Below are positions 18,339-28,430 of a DNA stretch of 64,000 nucleotides, one piece after another (the stretch's first letter is position 1; each line of letters begins with the position of its first letter). This DNA comes from Desulfosarcina sp. BuS5 (GTDB lineage: Bacteria > Desulfobacterota > Desulfobacteria > Desulfobacterales > BuS5). The translations under genes were made by a program, and so were the position numbers. The stretch is from NCBI RefSeq assembly GCF_028752835.1, contig NZ_CP087952.1, positions 2,709,041 to 2,773,040 on the forward strand, read 5' to 3'. The notes beneath the pieces are model-generated. The model did not search any database and had not been told where the DNA came from. It saw only the letters and a list, made by a program, of their open reading frames with translations.

Positions 18339-18487
18339 TATAGATTTTCAGATAATTACCCAATTTTAAAATTTGGTTTAAAATTTGACACAAGTATATA
18401 GAAAAAACTGGAGGAAGCGTACTGGGAGTACGCTTCCTCCAGTTTTTTACCGATAATGCATTGAAATTATTTATCTGAAAATCTATA
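18339..18487. repeat. MITE family 1, copy A, with an internal perfect hairpin
   Basis: Terminal inverted repeats begin TATAGATTTTCAGATAATTA and end TTTATCTGAAAATCTATA. The centre (about 18401-18448) is a perfect palindrome with 22-base arms and a GGG loop that resembles a bidirectional terminator. Copy B is at 37005-37133 with a different centre. It fills most of the 450-base gap between the amt remnant and lpxC; the rest of that gap shows no gene. Confidence 0.8.
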
Positions 18488-18593
18488 GATGGATGAATGT
18501 AAGGAACGTGAAGGAAGTAATTTCCACATCTTATCCTAAAATGTAAAAAAATCGTAAAAACTTATTTACATGGGAATACACGAAAATCGATCT

Positions 18594-19150
18594 TTAACCA
18601 ACAAGATCCGAATGTACAAGGCCATATCCATGCTCGCCATGCAGTGACTTGTCAAGCCCTTCCATTTCTTTCTGTTCATCTATCCTGAAACCTACACTCT
18701 TTTCGACAATAAAATAGATTACCAATGTGCCGACAGCAGCCAGTGCTATGGTTGCCCCTATGCCCTGAAGCTGTATCAGGAACTGATCCACTGCCGACCA
18801 TTTGCCCCCTGCTGCTTCAGCCGCACTCCGCATCCAGCTTGGACGGATAAAAAAGAACAAAAGAAGAACTACCAGGCCGCTGCTTATACCGTGTATTCCA
18901 AAATAATCCAGACTGTCATCATAACCGAATTTTATTTTTGCCTGAAGCGCATAATAACAGAGAATAGATGATAACGCTCCTAAAAGTATGGCGCCGGCAG
19001 GCTGCACGACACCTGCGGCAGGAGTAATTACAACCAGACCTGCCAGTATGCCGGAAACAAAACCCAGGGAGGTCGCTTTGCGGAATATGAAGTACCAGGG
19101 CTGTGGAAGTGAGCATCCATGCTGTTGCTCCTGAATCGATTATATATGCT
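18594..19150 (-). pseudogene. Second ammonium transporter gene, internally deleted
   Basis: The C-terminal part (18594-19087) is a clear Amt tail: SLGFVSGILAGLVVITPAAG, FGYDDSLDYFGIHGISSG with the second pore His, and GLDKSLHGEHGYG. Just upstream a different frame encodes DSGATAWMLTSTALVL, the start of Amt. Comparison with the intact amt next door shows that roughly 220 codons between them are gone and the join shifts the frame. No start codon remains in the N-terminal frame. It lies 5 bases after glnK, so the ancestral order was amt-glnK-amt. Confidence 0.85.
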
Positions 19151-19155
19151 CCATT

Positions 19156-19509
<354 letters not shown>

Positions 19510-19537
19510 TTAATAATATCTAAAAGCAATTTTAAAA

Positions 19538-20806
19538 TTAAAATGTTATTTCAAATGCTCTCTCTCCGTGAATTGAATTATCAAGGCCTTCTATTTCACT
19601 ATCCTTATCGACTCTAAGGCCTCCGGTTAAAAAGCGAGTTACATAGATTACTATAATTGTGCCGACAGCTGTAAAGGCGGCTGTGGCTGCGATAGAAATA
19701 ATTTGAATCCATAGCTGTTTTGGATTTCCATAAAACAATCCGGATGCACCTTCGGTAATAGCAGGGTTGACAAAAAGCCCGGTTGCCAAGGCGCCCCAGG
19801 CGCCGCACATGCCATGCACCCCGAATGCATCGAGTGAATCATCATAACCGAGCCTGTGTTTGAGAATTACAACAGAATAAAAACCGAACACTCCGGCAAC
19901 CAGACCTATTATCAAAGCGGCCGATAGATTCACAAATCCGGCGGCCGGCGTTATTGCAACAAGTCCTGCCACGACTCCGGATGCAATACCCAGCACCCTG
20001 GGCTTTTTTGTATGACACCATTCTGCGAACATCCACGCAAGGGCTCCAATAGCTGCCGAGGTATTGGTTACCAGAAAAGCGGAAGCCGCTATCCCGTCAG
20101 CGGCTAGTGCGCTGCCTGCGTTAAATCCGAACCAGCCGAACCATAAAAGCGCAGCGCCAAGTGCCGTCAAGGTTACGCTGGACGGGAACATGGCTTCTTT
20201 ACCATAGCCTATACGTTTTCCTATAACTATGGCAAGGACAAGGCCTGCAACACCTGCGTTTATGTGGACAACAGTTCCTCCTGCAAAATAGAGAGCACCC
20301 AGAGTGCCCATCCATCCTCCACCCCATACCCAATGTGCTACGGGACAATATATAAAAGTTATCCATAAAATTGTAAAGATAATCCATGCTGAAAATTTCA
20401 TCCGGTCGACTATGGAACCAAGCACGAGGGCTACGGTGATGCACGCAAATGTCATCTGAAACAGGATAAATGTATAAGCAGGAATAGAGCCTTCAAGGCT
20501 GTCAAAGCCTCCTATAAGGCCAGCTTTATCCGAACCGAATGAAAGCGTATAACCCCACATCACCCAGATGATACTTGCCAGGCAATATGCAACAAAAGTC
20601 ATTGCAATGGTGTTTAAAAGGTTTTTATACTTTGACATGCCACCATAAAAAAGAGCAAGACCGGCCGGCGTCATAACCATTACAAGCGCTGTGGAGACAA
20701 ACATCCATGAAGTATCCCCGGTGTTTAACACATCCTTTTCGGCAAAAGCCGAAGAAAAAGGGATCAGTGTTGCAATAGCTGCTAAAAACATACTTCTAAA
20801 TTTCAT
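19538..20806 (-). CDS. amtB: Ammonium transporter
   Basis: 422 residues with a cleavable-type signal (MKFRSMFLAAIATLIPFSSAFA) and about eleven membrane helices. Signature pieces: DTSWMFVSTALVMVMTPAGLALFYGG, a first pore His in GTVVHINAGVAG, the second in DAFGVHGMCGAWG, and the C-terminal GLDNSIHGERAF that contacts PII. It conducts ammonium across the inner membrane. The 43-base gap to glnK suggests one transcript. I searched upstream for a GG-N10-GC sigma-54 promoter and did not find one. Confidence 0.95.
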   Translation of the reverse strand: MKFRSMFLAAIATLIPFSSAFAEKDVLNTGDTSWMFVSTALVMVMTPAGLALFYGGMSKYKNLLNTIAMTFVAYCLASIIWVMWGYTLSFGSDKAGLIGGFDSLEGSIPAYTFILFQMTFACITVALVLGSIVDRMKFSAWIIFTILWITFIYCPVAHWVWGGGWMGTLGALYFAGGTVVHINAGVAGLVLAIVIGKRIGYGKEAMFPSSVTLTALGAALLWFGWFGFNAGSALAADGIAASAFLVTNTSAAIGALAWMFAEWCHTKKPRVLGIASGVVAGLVAITPAAGFVNLSAALIIGLVAGVFGFYSVVILKHRLGYDDSLDAFGVHGMCGAWGALATGLFVNPAITEGASGLFYGNPKQLWIQIISIAATAAFTAVGTIIVIYVTRFLTGGLRVDKDSEIEGLDNSIHGERAFEITF

Positions 20807-20824
20807 TGTTTTTTATTCCTCCTT

Positions 20825-21006
20825 AGGAACGGGGACGAAATAACTTCCACAAGTAGGCGCACAGATTTAGGTTAGGTTTGTTCGATCTAAAAGTATAAAA
20901 GTTGCAGGAATAGCAAGCTATTTCAAGATTTTTATACTTTTATATCGGGCAAAGATGGCCTGAAGCTGTGATGTATAGTTGGGGAAGTTATTTCGTCCTC
21001 GTTCCT
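20825..21006. repeat. MITE-like inverted repeat, family 2
   Basis: AGGAACGGGGACGAAATAAC at the left pairs with GTTATTTCGTCCTCGTTCCT at the right, about 24-base arms with few mismatches. Internal secondary pairing (AAAGTATAAAAGTTGC / TTTTTATACTTTTATA) is also visible. It separates glnD from amtB and may carry or block the amtB promoter. No reading frame. Confidence 0.75.
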
Positions 21007-21015
21007 TATTTAGTT

Positions 21016-21055
21016 CCCGAACGAAAACTCCATTAATCAAAATAAAACAGTGTTA
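21016..21055. repeat. Partial copy of inverted-repeat family 3 end
   Basis: CGAACGAAAACTCCATTAAT plus the following AT-rich bases repeats almost exactly at 35697-35735, the left end of the element at 35691-35918. Only one end is seen here, between the family 2 repeat and glnD. Confidence 0.6.
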
Positions 21056-21086
21056 AGTGGTGTATTTCTTAAAACTTAAAATCTGA

Positions 21087-23699
21087 TTATACATTCGGTA
21101 GCATTTCTTCTATGGCCTTTTTTATACTTTCCATCTGAACGGGTGAGTCGATCTTTAATCCGTCAAAATCCCTTACATAGAAAATATCAACCACCTGATC
21201 CACGTTTGTGGCGATTTTAGCTATCCATATATCGAGACCGCTCTTGAAGAGAGCATTTGTGATGCCGAATAACAATCCGGTGAAATCATAAGTAAAAACC
21301 TCGATGATTGTATAAAAACTTGAGCTTTTATTATCGATTATTATTTTATTGGGCCTGTTGAGCATACCGTTAGATTTTTTTAGCATTTCAGAACGATTTT
21401 CATCCATTTTCGCATTCAGCCTGTTTGTAAAATCGCTTTTGCCGGATAATTCATAGCCCAGGTCTTTTTTGGCTTTCTCCCATTTTTCATTTTCAAAAAT
21501 CTTATCCAGAGGCGCTGTTACCTTGAAAATATCTATCGCTGTATTATTACGCCATGTGTATACTTGGGCATCAAGAATATTCAAATCGTTTAAAGTAAAT
21601 ATCCCGGCAATCTTTGAAAACAAACCGGGCCGGTCTTTGGCGCAAGTCGTTACTGTTCTTGTATCAGGGTCCCCGGGCTTTTTTATATCCCAAACAAAAT
21701 CAGCTTCCTCCATGCTTTTGTAAAGACGCACATGCTCCAGGATATCTTCGGCAGGCGTATATAGCCTATATCTGGGCGACATGACATTGTACAGATCACC
21801 AAGCCATTCTATTTCAGTCTCCTTTGAGGCTGAAGAGAGCAACTCTTCTTTTTTTCGGGTCACAATCTCCACGGCTTCATTTGTTGCAAGCTCACCTTTT
21901 TGAAGTATGTTTATCGTCTTAATAAAAAAACTTCTTAAAAGTGATGCCGTCCATTCGTTCCAAGCTTTCGGCCCTGTAGAAATCGAATCTGCAACAGTGA
22001 GCAGGTACAGCATTTTCAAACGCTCCTCATCCTGTATCTTTCGCCCGCATAATATAGCAGTCTCTTCATCATAAATATCTCTTCGGGTCGCTGTTTGGAC
22101 AAGAAGCAGATGTTCTTCAATTAAAAAAGAGATTGTTTCAATGCCCTCTTTGTTGTAGCCGATTCGATTAAGAATTCCATGTGCAATGGCCACCCCTCTT
22201 TTAGCATGCCCGCCTCCGGTTTCACTCTTGCCTATATCGTGCAGCAGGGCGGCCCAAAGGAGCAATCTGGGATTCTTTAGTTCAGAGTATATCTCCGTAC
22301 ATAACGTATCATTGGTCGGATCTTCATTCTTCCCGAACTTTTTAATTGTCTGGACAACCCGCAAGGAGTGCTTGTCCACAGGGTAAAGATGATATTCGTC
22401 GTACTGTATTCTATTAATTATTCCATTTATTTCAGGCAGATAGTGCGATAAAAAACCAGTGTTAAGCATTTCATTCAATACGTTGAATGTGGGCGCATAT
22501 GTTATTAATATTCTTTCAAATGATTTTAAAGCGGAAGGGGAAGTCCTGAAGTCAGCATCAACCAGATAGCCGAATTCCTTGATAAACCGTTTTGCCTCAG
22601 GGTTTATGGGAATTTTAAGACGCGCACTCTCTTCAAAAATTTTTATTAAAAGAATGGGCGAATTGAGAATAGCCTCCGGGTAAGAGAAATGAAGCCTGTC
22701 ACGTATAATTTCCAGGCCTTCAATTTTTGCCCGGGTTTTTGTGGTTTTTTTTCTTTTTGGCCTTTTTGTATATCCCAATTCATACAGGAACATCAAATGC
22801 TGCTGTTTAATAAGTTCCATATGTCCATGCAGCTCACTTAAAAATAGCTCAACCGGCTGTTGCCCGTTGAGCTTGCTGAAATTTAAAAGACCGGCGATTT
22901 TTAGCTGATATTCAAAATGCAGTTGATTATTTTTTCGATCTGACAGATAATGAAGCCAGTTTCTAACTATCCATATAAATGAAAGAGCTTCTCTTTGGGC
23001 CTGAAATTCGTCATAAGACAAAAAACCATAACGTTCCATATCTCTTGCCTCTTTTAAATCCGTTTTTATTTTGGCAGTCCAGAGCATGGTATGATAATCT
23101 CTTAACCCTCCCTGTCCCTCCTTTAGATTAGGTTCGAGAAGGTAGGTTGAGTCGCCAAAACGCATATGTCTGGCCTGGTTGCTTTCGATGAGCCAGGTTG
23201 TTATTTTTTTAGATTTTTTTACAATGATTTTGTTTTTTAGCTGAATCTGCAGTTCTGAATAAAGATTCGACATGCCGCATATAAATCTTGCATCCAGAAG
23301 CGAAGTTAAAACCTCAAAATTTTGTCCGGAGAGTGTCAGGCAATCCTTTATAGTTCTGGTGGCATGGCCTATATCAAGACCGGCATCCCACAAAGGATAC
23401 AGGATTTCCCTGATCAGTTCCTCAGCCCTTTCAGGTATCTTTTTATTGAAAAGTAAAAGAAGGTCAACGTCCGAATGTATGGACTGCTCTTGACGTCCGT
23501 AGCCTCCAATGGCCAATATGGCATAAGGATTTTTATTGATGCTCATGCTGGGGCCGACCATGCTTTTTTTAAAGCATTCGCAGAAGTAATCATCAAGAAG
23601 ATCTGAATGCTTGTTAAGAAAATATGGTTCATTGCCCTTTAAAAAATTTGCAATGAGCTGCTTTTTTTTTTTTTTAAAGTCTTTTTGAATCGTAAACAT
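21087..23699 (-). CDS. glnD: PII uridylyltransferase / uridylyl-removing enzyme
   Basis: 870 residues, typical for GlnD. An N-terminal nucleotidyltransferase domain carries GGYGRQEQSIHSDVDLLLLF near residue 70. The central helical part contains EGQGGLRDYHTMLW. An HD domain follows with LLLWAALLHDIGKSETGGGHAKRG (about 480). Two C-terminal ACT domains sense glutamine (TCAKDRPGLFSKIAGIF; FTYDFTGLLFGITNALF). It uridylylates PII under nitrogen limitation and reverses this when glutamine is high. It is encoded just upstream of amtB-glnK and divergent from glnA. Confidence 0.95.
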   Translation of the reverse strand: MFTIQKDFKKKKKQLIANFLKGNEPYFLNKHSDLLDDYFCECFKKSMVGPSMSINKNPYAILAIGGYGRQEQSIHSDVDLLLLFNKKIPERAEELIREILYPLWDAGLDIGHATRTIKDCLTLSGQNFEVLTSLLDARFICGMSNLYSELQIQLKNKIIVKKSKKITTWLIESNQARHMRFGDSTYLLEPNLKEGQGGLRDYHTMLWTAKIKTDLKEARDMERYGFLSYDEFQAQREALSFIWIVRNWLHYLSDRKNNQLHFEYQLKIAGLLNFSKLNGQQPVELFLSELHGHMELIKQQHLMFLYELGYTKRPKRKKTTKTRAKIEGLEIIRDRLHFSYPEAILNSPILLIKIFEESARLKIPINPEAKRFIKEFGYLVDADFRTSPSALKSFERILITYAPTFNVLNEMLNTGFLSHYLPEINGIINRIQYDEYHLYPVDKHSLRVVQTIKKFGKNEDPTNDTLCTEIYSELKNPRLLLWAALLHDIGKSETGGGHAKRGVAIAHGILNRIGYNKEGIETISFLIEEHLLLVQTATRRDIYDEETAILCGRKIQDEERLKMLYLLTVADSISTGPKAWNEWTASLLRSFFIKTINILQKGELATNEAVEIVTRKKEELLSSASKETEIEWLGDLYNVMSPRYRLYTPAEDILEHVRLYKSMEEADFVWDIKKPGDPDTRTVTTCAKDRPGLFSKIAGIFTLNDLNILDAQVYTWRNNTAIDIFKVTAPLDKIFENEKWEKAKKDLGYELSGKSDFTNRLNAKMDENRSEMLKKSNGMLNRPNKIIIDNKSSSFYTIIEVFTYDFTGLLFGITNALFKSGLDIWIAKIATNVDQVVDIFYVRDFDGLKIDSPVQMESIKKAIEEMLPNV

Positions 23700-23861
23700 T
23701 TAAATTCTTTTTATTTTTTTGTATCAATTCAGGCATATGAAAAAAGGATAAGCATGCGCAGCCACCAATTGTATCTGCGGCAACATGCCCTGATTTTTAT
23801 TTGAATGAATCGCAATAGCCGTGCCAATACAAATAAGAGTATTAACTTACATCAATTCAAT

Positions 23862-23968
23862 TATAGCGTGTCCCGTAAATCTTGATACTCGTAGAAAGCA
23901 ACTTGTGACGCATGTTTACTGCCAAAAATCTGTATAAACAGTATCAAGATTTACAGTATGCACTATAG
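23862..23968. repeat. MITE-like inverted repeat, family 4
   Basis: TATAGCGTGTCCCGTAAATC and its partner GATTTACAGTATGCACTATAG form imperfect 28-base arms around about 50 bases. It lies in the 624-base glnD-glnA intergenic region. The rest of that region is AT-rich, holds the glnA promoter and has no gene. Confidence 0.7.
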
Positions 23969-24233
23969 TTCTCAATATTTGTCCTGAATATAAACTTAAA
24001 AAAGTTACAAGTTTGTCACATAAAATGATATTAAGTTGCATATTTATATTTCCTTAAATAGATAAGCGCCCTATTTTATAGAAGACCGGCGGGGAAAATT
24101 GGTAAAAAAATAAAATACAATAATGTAATTTATTTAATACACATATTACATAAACGTATATATTTAAAAAATTTTTACGAGCTCCATATATATTTTTTAT
24201 TGCAATATCAAATAGATATCTACAATAGTCCTT

Positions 24234-24251
24234 TTGGCGCGTTTACTGCAA
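24234..24251 (+). promoter_or_regulatory. Sigma-54 promoter for glnA
   Basis: TTGGCGCGTTTACTGCAA matches the -24/-12 consensus TGGCACG-N4-TTGCA. GG at 24236-24237 and GC at 24248-24249 are separated by exactly 10 bases. It lies 73 bases upstream of the glnA ATG, in the right orientation. Confidence 0.8.
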
Positions 24252-24323
24252 CATTTTTTTACTTTATTGTAAAATTTAATTTTTTGCATATCAGTAATTG
24301 TAATTAACTTATGGAGGATTTTT

Positions 24324-25736
24324 ATGAAACCGGAAGAAGTTTTGAAGATGGCCAAGGAAAACGGTGCGAAGGTTTTTGATATACGCTTTATGGATTTTCC
24401 AGGCATATGGCAACATTTTACGGTTCCCATGTGTGAACTGAATGAATCGAACTTTGAAGACGGTTATGGCTTTGACGGATCGAGTATCCGCGGCTGGCAG
24501 CCGATCGACGATAGCGATATGCTCGTGATCCCTGACCCGACGACCGCCAAAATGGATCCTTTTTTTGATGAACCCACATTAGTAATGATAGGCAACATAG
24601 CAGACCCGATTACACGAGAACCTTATACACGGGATCCACGCAATATTGCAAAAAAGGCTGAAATATACCTGAAAAGCACCGGAATAGGAGATACGGCATA
24701 TTTCGGCCCGGAGGCTGAATTTTTTATATTTGACAACGTCCGTTTTGAATCCGGAAGAAACGTTTCATACTATGAAGTCGATTCAATAGAGGGGAACTGG
24801 AATACCGCAAGAGACGAGGCTCCTAATCTAGGTTATAAACCCAGACATAAAGAAGGCTATTTTCCGGTACCTCCACTGGACAAGTTTCAAAATCTTCGAA
24901 CCGAGATGCTTTTAACCCTGGAACAGCTCGGGATAGACGTAGAATGCCAGCACCATGAAGTTGCTACTGCCGGTCAGGGTGAGATAGATATGAGATTCAA
25001 ACCACTGGTCCAGATGGGGGACCAGCTGGTATGGTTTAAATATGTATTAAAAAATGTTGCCTATCAACACGGTCATTCCGTCACTTTTATGCCTAAACCG
25101 ATCTTTGAGGATAACGGCACGGGGATGCATACCCATATTAGTCTCTGGAAAGATGGCAAGCCGCTCTTTGCCGGGGATAAATATGCAGGCGTATCCCAGG
25201 AAGCCCTATATGGCATTGGCGGAATCCTTAAGCACTGCAAATCACTCTGTGCTATTACAAATCCGACCACAAACTCCTACAAAAGACTTGTGCCGGGCTT
25301 TGAGGCCCCTGTAAATCTGGCCTATTCAAGTCGTAACAGAAGCGCTGCGGTACGGATACCGATGTACTCAAGTGCACCAGCGTCTAAACGTCTGGAATTC
25401 CGAACTCCGGATCCATCCTGTAACGGTTACATGGCGTTTTCAGCGATTCTCATGGCTGTATTAGACGGTATTGAAAACAAAATCGACCCAGGTGATCCGT
25501 TAGATAAAAATATATATGATCTGCCCCCTGAAGAGCTTGCAAAGGTTGAATCAGCGCCTGCTTCGTTAGATGAGGCCCTTGCTGCACTGGATGAGGACTG
25601 CGAATACCTGTTGAAAGGTGATGTCTTTACAAAGGACGTTATTGAAAAATGGATAGAATATAAAACTACAAACGAGGTCGATGCCGTTAGACTGCGCCCG
25701 CATCCACATGAGTTTTATCTCTATTATGATATATAA
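24324..25736 (+). CDS. glnA: Glutamine synthetase, type I
   Basis: 470 residues, ATP-dependent amidation of glutamate. It has the N-terminal [18 protein letters not shown], the latch [12 protein letters not shown], metal ligands in [12 protein letters not shown], the ATP-binding [34 protein letters not shown], and [29 protein letters not shown] near residue 396 has the Tyr that is adenylylated in the GSI-beta group. A strong ribosome site (GGAGG) precedes the ATG and a sigma-54 promoter lies upstream, so expression probably follows nitrogen status. It is followed by a hairpin terminator. Confidence 0.97.
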   Translation: MKPEEVLKMAKENGAKVFDIRFMDFPGIWQHFTVPMCELNESNFEDGYGFDGSSIRGWQPIDDSDMLVIPDPTTAKMDPFFDEPTLVMIGNIADPITREPYTRDPRNIAKKAEIYLKSTGIGDTAYFGPEAEFFIFDNVRFESGRNVSYYEVDSIEGNWNTARDEAPNLGYKPRHKEGYFPVPPLDKFQNLRTEMLLTLEQLGIDVECQHHEVATAGQGEIDMRFKPLVQMGDQLVWFKYVLKNVAYQHGHSVTFMPKPIFEDNGTGMHTHISLWKDGKPLFAGDKYAGVSQEALYGIGGILKHCKSLCAITNPTTNSYKRLVPGFEAPVNLAYSSRNRSAAVRIPMYSSAPASKRLEFRTPDPSCNGYMAFSAILMAVLDGIENKIDPGDPLDKNIYDLPPEELAKVESAPASLDEALAALDEDCEYLLKGDVFTKDVIEKWIEYKTTNEVDAVRLRPHPHEFYLYYDI

Positions 25737-25766
25737 TAATTTTTGAAAAGGACGCAAAAAGCAATG

Positions 25767-25794
25767 TAGGGGTTCAAAATTTTGAACCCCTACT
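25767..25794. terminator. Perfect palindrome downstream of glnA
   Basis: A 28-base perfect palindrome, arms GTAGGGGTTCAAAA, between the convergent ends of glnA and the M48 gene. The same palindrome is the centre of MITE copy B at 37058-37085. It has no U-tract, so it is either a bidirectional terminator or a stranded repeat. Confidence 0.55.
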
Positions 25795-25819
25795 GGAACA
25801 TGCGCTCTTTGCGGTGAAA

Positions 25820-27067
25820 TTATGTATGTGACGGTCTATAGCTGGCTAAGGGCTTTATTCTTTCCAGTACCGGCGGGTGCGAATAATTCAGAAAAACGTA
25901 AAAAGGGTGAGGTGTTAAATTGGAAAGATTATAAACGGATAATTTTTTTAAAGCATTAATCATAGAGTCGATATTTTCATTTGTTTCTACCGCAAACCTG
26001 TCAGCTTCATTTTCATTTTTCCTCGAAATATACTGCGTGAATATTCCGGTAAAAAAACCTATCGGAGAATATAACATTCCAAAAAAAATCAATCCTGCAT
26101 ATACAGATTTTTCCTTTATATAAAATGCATCAAAAAGAGGCTGATAAGATATAAATATTGACAATAGAAAAAATATTATACCAATCTGCATTGTACTTAT
26201 AATAATATTTTTTAATATATGTTTCTTTTTGTAATGTCCCATTTCATGTGCAAGTATAGATACAAGTTCCGAAACCGAGTGCTGTTCAACAAGAGTGTCA
26301 AATAATACAATTCTTTTATTATTACCGAATCCGGTAAAAAAAGCATTCGATTTGCCTGAACGCTTTGATCCATCCATAATAAAAATTTTTTTAAGAGGAA
26401 AATCTATCTTTTTGGAATAAGAGACTATAGAATCTTTTAGTTCTCCGTCCTCTATCTCTTTAAATTTGTTGAATAAAGGCATAATATAAGTTGGCGCTAT
26501 AAATTGAACAGATAAAATAAAAACTACAACAGCCACCCAGCAATATAGCCATGAATAATCTCCTGCGTATTGAAAAAAAAGTAGTATTCCGGCAATCAGG
26601 GGCGCTCCTAAAAGTATGGAGATAATAACTCCTTTGATTAAATCCATAATAAATGTCTTCCATCCTGTTTTGTTAAATCCGAATTTTTCTTCAATAACAA
26701 AAGTTGAATATATAGAAAATGGCAAACCTAAAAGAGACTTGAATAAAATTAGTATTCCCATATATATAAGACCGGTCGCGACAGGATTTAAATCGAAAGA
26801 TCTGACAATATTATCAAGAAAAAGAAAACCTTTTCCAAACCAAAAAACAAGAATGGTGATCAAGTCAAAGAAAGAAGTCGCCCACCCGAATTTAGTATTT
26901 GTTTTAAGATATTCCTGTGATTTTTTGTAATCTTTTTCATCATATATCCCGACAAATTCATCGGGAATTTTGTTGCTTAACATTTTAAGGTTTAACAGAT
27001 CTGCAAAACCGTGAAGCAAACAATCTGTTATTATGGCAACTATAACGATATAACCTATTAAATTCAT
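25820..27067 (-). CDS. M48 family (Ste24-like CAAX) membrane metallopeptidase
   Basis: 415 residues with several membrane helices (about 3-22, 60-80, 100-125, 140-190, 285-310). The zinc motif SILAHEMGHYKKKH lies near residue 270 and the third-ligand region ENEADRFAVE near 345. The N-terminal KNKIPDEFVGIYDEKDYKKSQEYLK is typical of the Ste24 group. GSKRSGKSNAFFTGFGNNKRIVLFDTLVEQ is a conserved active-site segment. It is probably an inner-membrane quality-control protease. It converges on glnA. Confidence 0.9.
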   Translation of the reverse strand: MNLIGYIVIVAIITDCLLHGFADLLNLKMLSNKIPDEFVGIYDEKDYKKSQEYLKTNTKFGWATSFFDLITILVFWFGKGFLFLDNIVRSFDLNPVATGLIYMGILILFKSLLGLPFSIYSTFVIEEKFGFNKTGWKTFIMDLIKGVIISILLGAPLIAGILLFFQYAGDYSWLYCWVAVVVFILSVQFIAPTYIMPLFNKFKEIEDGELKDSIVSYSKKIDFPLKKIFIMDGSKRSGKSNAFFTGFGNNKRIVLFDTLVEQHSVSELVSILAHEMGHYKKKHILKNIIISTMQIGIIFFLLSIFISYQPLFDAFYIKEKSVYAGLIFFGMLYSPIGFFTGIFTQYISRKNENEADRFAVETNENIDSMINALKKLSVYNLSNLTPHPFYVFLNYSHPPVLERIKPLASYRPSHT

Positions 27068-27215
27068 ATATTTTCATAGTGCCCTAAGAGGGTATGGACA
27101 CTTCCTATGAGTTGTTGCTTCCAAGTTTTTATGTTTACAATTTAAAATTTATTTTTTAATCTTTTTTTAATTCTTTTTCAATGTTAAGATATCCAGATAT
27201 CTTTAACACATGATT

Positions 27216-27291
27216 TATAAATTTTCATATAATTAATTTCACAAGGTTTTTAGCGATAATACAGTAAAATTATTTACGTGGAAATCTGTAG
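27216..27291. repeat. MITE family 1, copy C, degenerate
   Basis: TATAAATTTTCATATAATTA on the left and AAATTATTTACGTGGAAATC on the right recall the ends of copies A and B with many changes and almost no centre. Its right end touches the GGAGG ribosome site of the next gene. Confidence 0.45.
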
Positions 27292-27299
27292 GAGGCTGC

Positions 27300-27596
27300 A
27301 TGAAGAAACCTGTGCATATAGGAAGCTTTATAAATGAGGTGCTTTTCTCTTGTCGAAGTGAGATTGAAAACGGAATTTTTGAGATTTGGGATATGTGGGC
27401 AAATCTCGTCGGCGAAGTGATTGCAAAAGATTCCAAGCCTGCTGCATTTAGAAAAAAAATATTAATTGTGCACGTATCGGATTCGGCATGGATCCAGCAA
27501 TTACAATTTTTGAAAAAAGATATTATTAAATCGATAAATGATTTTTTCGGTAAAAGACTGGTTGAAGATATAAATTTTAGAATAGGCCCGGTATAG
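27300..27596 (+). CDS. DUF721 / DciA-like protein
   Basis: 98 residues. IWDMWANLVGEVIAKDSKPAAFRKKILIVHVSDSAWIQQLQFLKKDIIKSIN is the DUF721 core (start of the WxxxVG motif, then a beta strand and a helix). DciA-type proteins load the replicative helicase in bacteria without DnaC; whether this copy does so is inference. GGAGG lies 5 bases upstream. The stop abuts the start of the methyltransferase, so they are translated from one message. Confidence 0.75.
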   Translation: MKKPVHIGSFINEVLFSCRSEIENGIFEIWDMWANLVGEVIAKDSKPAAFRKKILIVHVSDSAWIQQLQFLKKDIIKSINDFFGKRLVEDINFRIGPV

Positions 27597-28430
27597 ATGA
27601 CCGACGACATTACTACCGGTTCCTTTTATGATGGCCATATTACAATTAAACAGTATAGAGACGGTTATCGTTTTTCAATAGATGCAGTCTTGCTGGCTGG
27701 TTTTGTTCGACCGGAAAGAGGTGACCGAATAGTGGATCTGGGTACAGGATGCGGCATTATTCCGTTGATATTGACTGATAGTTATCCTGACATCAAAGTA
27801 TATGGAATAGAAGTTCAGGAACAACTGGCCAAGCTGGCTGATTTAAATATCAAAGAGAACCGGATGGAGAATCAGGTTGCCATTTTATGTTCTGATATGA
27901 AAGATTTGAAAATAAATATGATATCCGGCCCTGCTGATATAGTTGTTAGTAATCCTCCCTACAGAAAGGTCGACTCCGGAAGGATAAATCCTGATCGGCA
28001 GAAGGCCGTGGCAAGGCATGAAATAAAAGCTACCTTAAACGATTTGATAAAAACCGCAGATCGTTTTCTGAATATTTCAGGAAAATTTTTTGTAGTATAT
28101 CCTGCTGAACGTATGGTCGATATGTTGACTGTAATGAGATCATACGATATTGAACCAAAATATATCAGGATGGTGCATTCAAAAGGTCATGAGCAGGCCA
28201 AACTTATTCTTCTGAAAGGCATTAAAGGAAGCCGCCCGGGAATAATAACAGGCCCACCTTTAGTAATTTATCAAAATAACGGTAAATATACTGCTGAGAT
28301 AACTGGTCTTTATAACTATAAGATGCGCGATTTTATAGATTTTAAAACAGTTAGGGAACTTACAGAAAATAATCTACGCATCCTGTTTGCCCTTTTGTTC
28401 GTCTTCTACGTTGCGGTAACAGTTGTATAG
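27597..28430 (+). CDS. TrmN6-like tRNA (adenine-N6)-methyltransferase
   Basis: 277 residues. TIKQYRDGYRFSIDAVLLAGF is the TrmN6 opening. The SAM motif VDLGTGCGIIPLIL lies near residue 46 and the catalytic ADIVVSNPPYRKVDSG at about 117, where NPPY marks N6-adenine methylation; it probably acts on tRNA1(Val) A37. From about residue 253 (VRELTENNLRIL...) the sequence is encoded by an inverted repeat element (28353-28513), which also provides the stop. The natural C-terminus has thus been replaced, but the catalytic core is intact. Confidence 0.82.
   Translation: MTDDITTGSFYDGHITIKQYRDGYRFSIDAVLLAGFVRPERGDRIVDLGTGCGIIPLILTDSYPDIKVYGIEVQEQLAKLADLNIKENRMENQVAILCSDMKDLKINMISGPADIVVSNPPYRKVDSGRINPDRQKAVARHEIKATLNDLIKTADRFLNISGKFFVVYPAERMVDMLTVMRSYDIEPKYIRMVHSKGHEQAKLILLKGIKGSRPGIITGPPLVIYQNNGKYTAEITGLYNYKMRDFIDFKTVRELTENNLRILFALLFVFYVAVTVV

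Noticed and set aside
18919-19116. 65-residue frame with several Cys and Arg
   Set aside because: Its first residues are the true Amt N-terminus, but the rest is the Amt tail read in the wrong frame after the deletion.
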